Below, piece by piece: positions 14,136 through 14,535 of a stretch of 14,535 bases of DNA. Below the pieces are notes generated by a model, which was not told the DNA's origin, ran no database searches, and saw nothing but the letters and a program-made list of their open reading frames with translations. The stretch is from Bacteroidales bacterium (GTDB lineage Bacteria; Bacteroidota; Bacteroidia; Bacteroidales; P3): positions 1-14,535 of the forward strand of contig JAGNRX010000008.1 of assembly GCA_017988355.1 (NCBI GenBank). Reading direction: 5' to 3'. How positions within the stretch are numbered: the stretch's first letter is position 1; every line of letters starts with the position of its first letter. The translations under genes and the position numbers were made by a program.

Positions 14136-14535
14136 ATGAAAAAAACTATTATATTTATTGCAACTATTCTTCTTAGCATAAATTCTTTTGCACTCTACTT
14201 GCTTATTCCTATGGATGACACTCAAACAAACCATCTAAAAGCCTATGGAATATCTTATTGGATACTTAATCAAAAGGGTGAAGTTAGCTGGTTACTGAAT
14301 TATAGGGGAGGATCTTTCCTTGTAAAATACGATGCAACAATTGAAAAACAGTGCAAACTAAGAGGGGTATCCTATAATAATATTGCAGATATTCAAGCCT
14401 CGCAAATACTTAACCAAATTGCAGAGCCAGAAGAGAATATGGATGTTGTTAAGCTTCAAAATGCACCAAGAATTGCAGTCTATTCACCAAAAAATAAGCT
14501 CCCTTGGGATGATGCCGTAACGCTTGTTCTAACCT
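14136..14535 (+). CDS. Secreted Bacteroidota protein often auto-labelled asparagine synthetase B, N-terminal part
   Basis: ATG 14136 opens a frame that stays open to the window end (133 codons seen). It starts with a signal peptide (MKKTIIFIATILLSINSFA) and continues with LYLLIPMDDTQTNHLKAYG, WLLNYRGGSF, then IAVYSPKNKLPWDDAVTLVL. I recognise this as a conserved Bacteroidota family that databases commonly name asparagine synthetase B. The visible part has no Cys2 nucleophile of an AsnB glutaminase and carries an export signal, so that name is probably a misannotation and the function is unknown. It lies 9 bp after dnaB and is likely co-transcribed with it. The C-terminal part is outside the window. 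Confidence 0.7.
   Translation, partial: MKKTIIFIATILLSINSFALYLLIPMDDTQTNHLKAYGISYWILNQKGEVSWLLNYRGGSFLVKYDATIEKQCKLRGVSYNNIADIQASQILNQIAEPEENMDVVKLQNAPRIAVYSPKNKLPWDDAVTLVLT

Noticed and set aside
1..14535. Mobile element, prophage or defence island.
   Set aside because: No transposase, integrase, phage, restriction or toxin genes are seen, no terminal direct repeats around gene blocks, and base use looks even across genes.

Overview
The window looks like ordinary chromosome of a low-GC member of the Bacteroidota, probably Bacteroidales-like. The evidence is gene content (HU-CCDC81-SPOR protein, S46 dipeptidyl-peptidase, TetR/outer-membrane-factor efflux operon, deoxynucleoside kinase next to kdsB) and repeated occurrence of the Bacteroidota promoter form TTG-N19/20-TAnnTTTG instead of a sigma-70 -35/-10 pair. 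No transposase, integrase, tRNA, rRNA or CRISPR array is visible. I cannot name the species.

Left block, minus strand (1-2297): a TetR regulator, a TolC-like outer-membrane factor and the start of an RND membrane-fusion lipoprotein form one tight operon that runs off the left edge, where the RND pump gene should follow. A good promoter sits just before the regulator's ATG at 2246 and shows that a longer TTG-initiated reading frame is wrong. Next comes a lone hotdog acyl-CoA thioesterase (2562-2996, minus), divergent from the following block.

Middle block, plus strand (3115-10843): seven closely spaced genes, namely deoxynucleoside kinase, kdsB (overlapping it), a membrane HU-CCDC81-SPOR protein, an M16 zinc peptidase, an S46 dipeptidyl-peptidase with DPP7-type specificity residue, an FklB-like FKBP isomerase and a 4'-phosphopantetheinyl transferase. 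They cover nucleotide salvage, LPS Kdo activation, septum or peptidoglycan binding, peptide breakdown, folding and carrier-protein activation. Proximity suggests co-transcription of at least parts of the run, but the functions do not form one pathway.

Right block: a 437-bp gene-free stretch (10844-11280) holds a terminator, then a self-contained promoter-to-terminator unit that looks like a small RNA gene of about 170 nt, then a 21-bp phased repeat array. A CPBP intramembrane protease with an unusual C-terminal domain follows (minus), then divergent dnaB and the first 133 codons of a secreted protein often auto-labelled asparagine synthetase B.

The most unusual signals are (1) two related arrays of 15-bp near-palindromic cores spaced at exactly 21 bp (2437-2557 and 11139-11258), each beside a gene 3' end; (2) the orphan small RNA candidate; (3) the CPBP protease fused to a DUF3738-like domain; and (4) a dnaB promoter so close to the ATG that the mRNA would be nearly leaderless.
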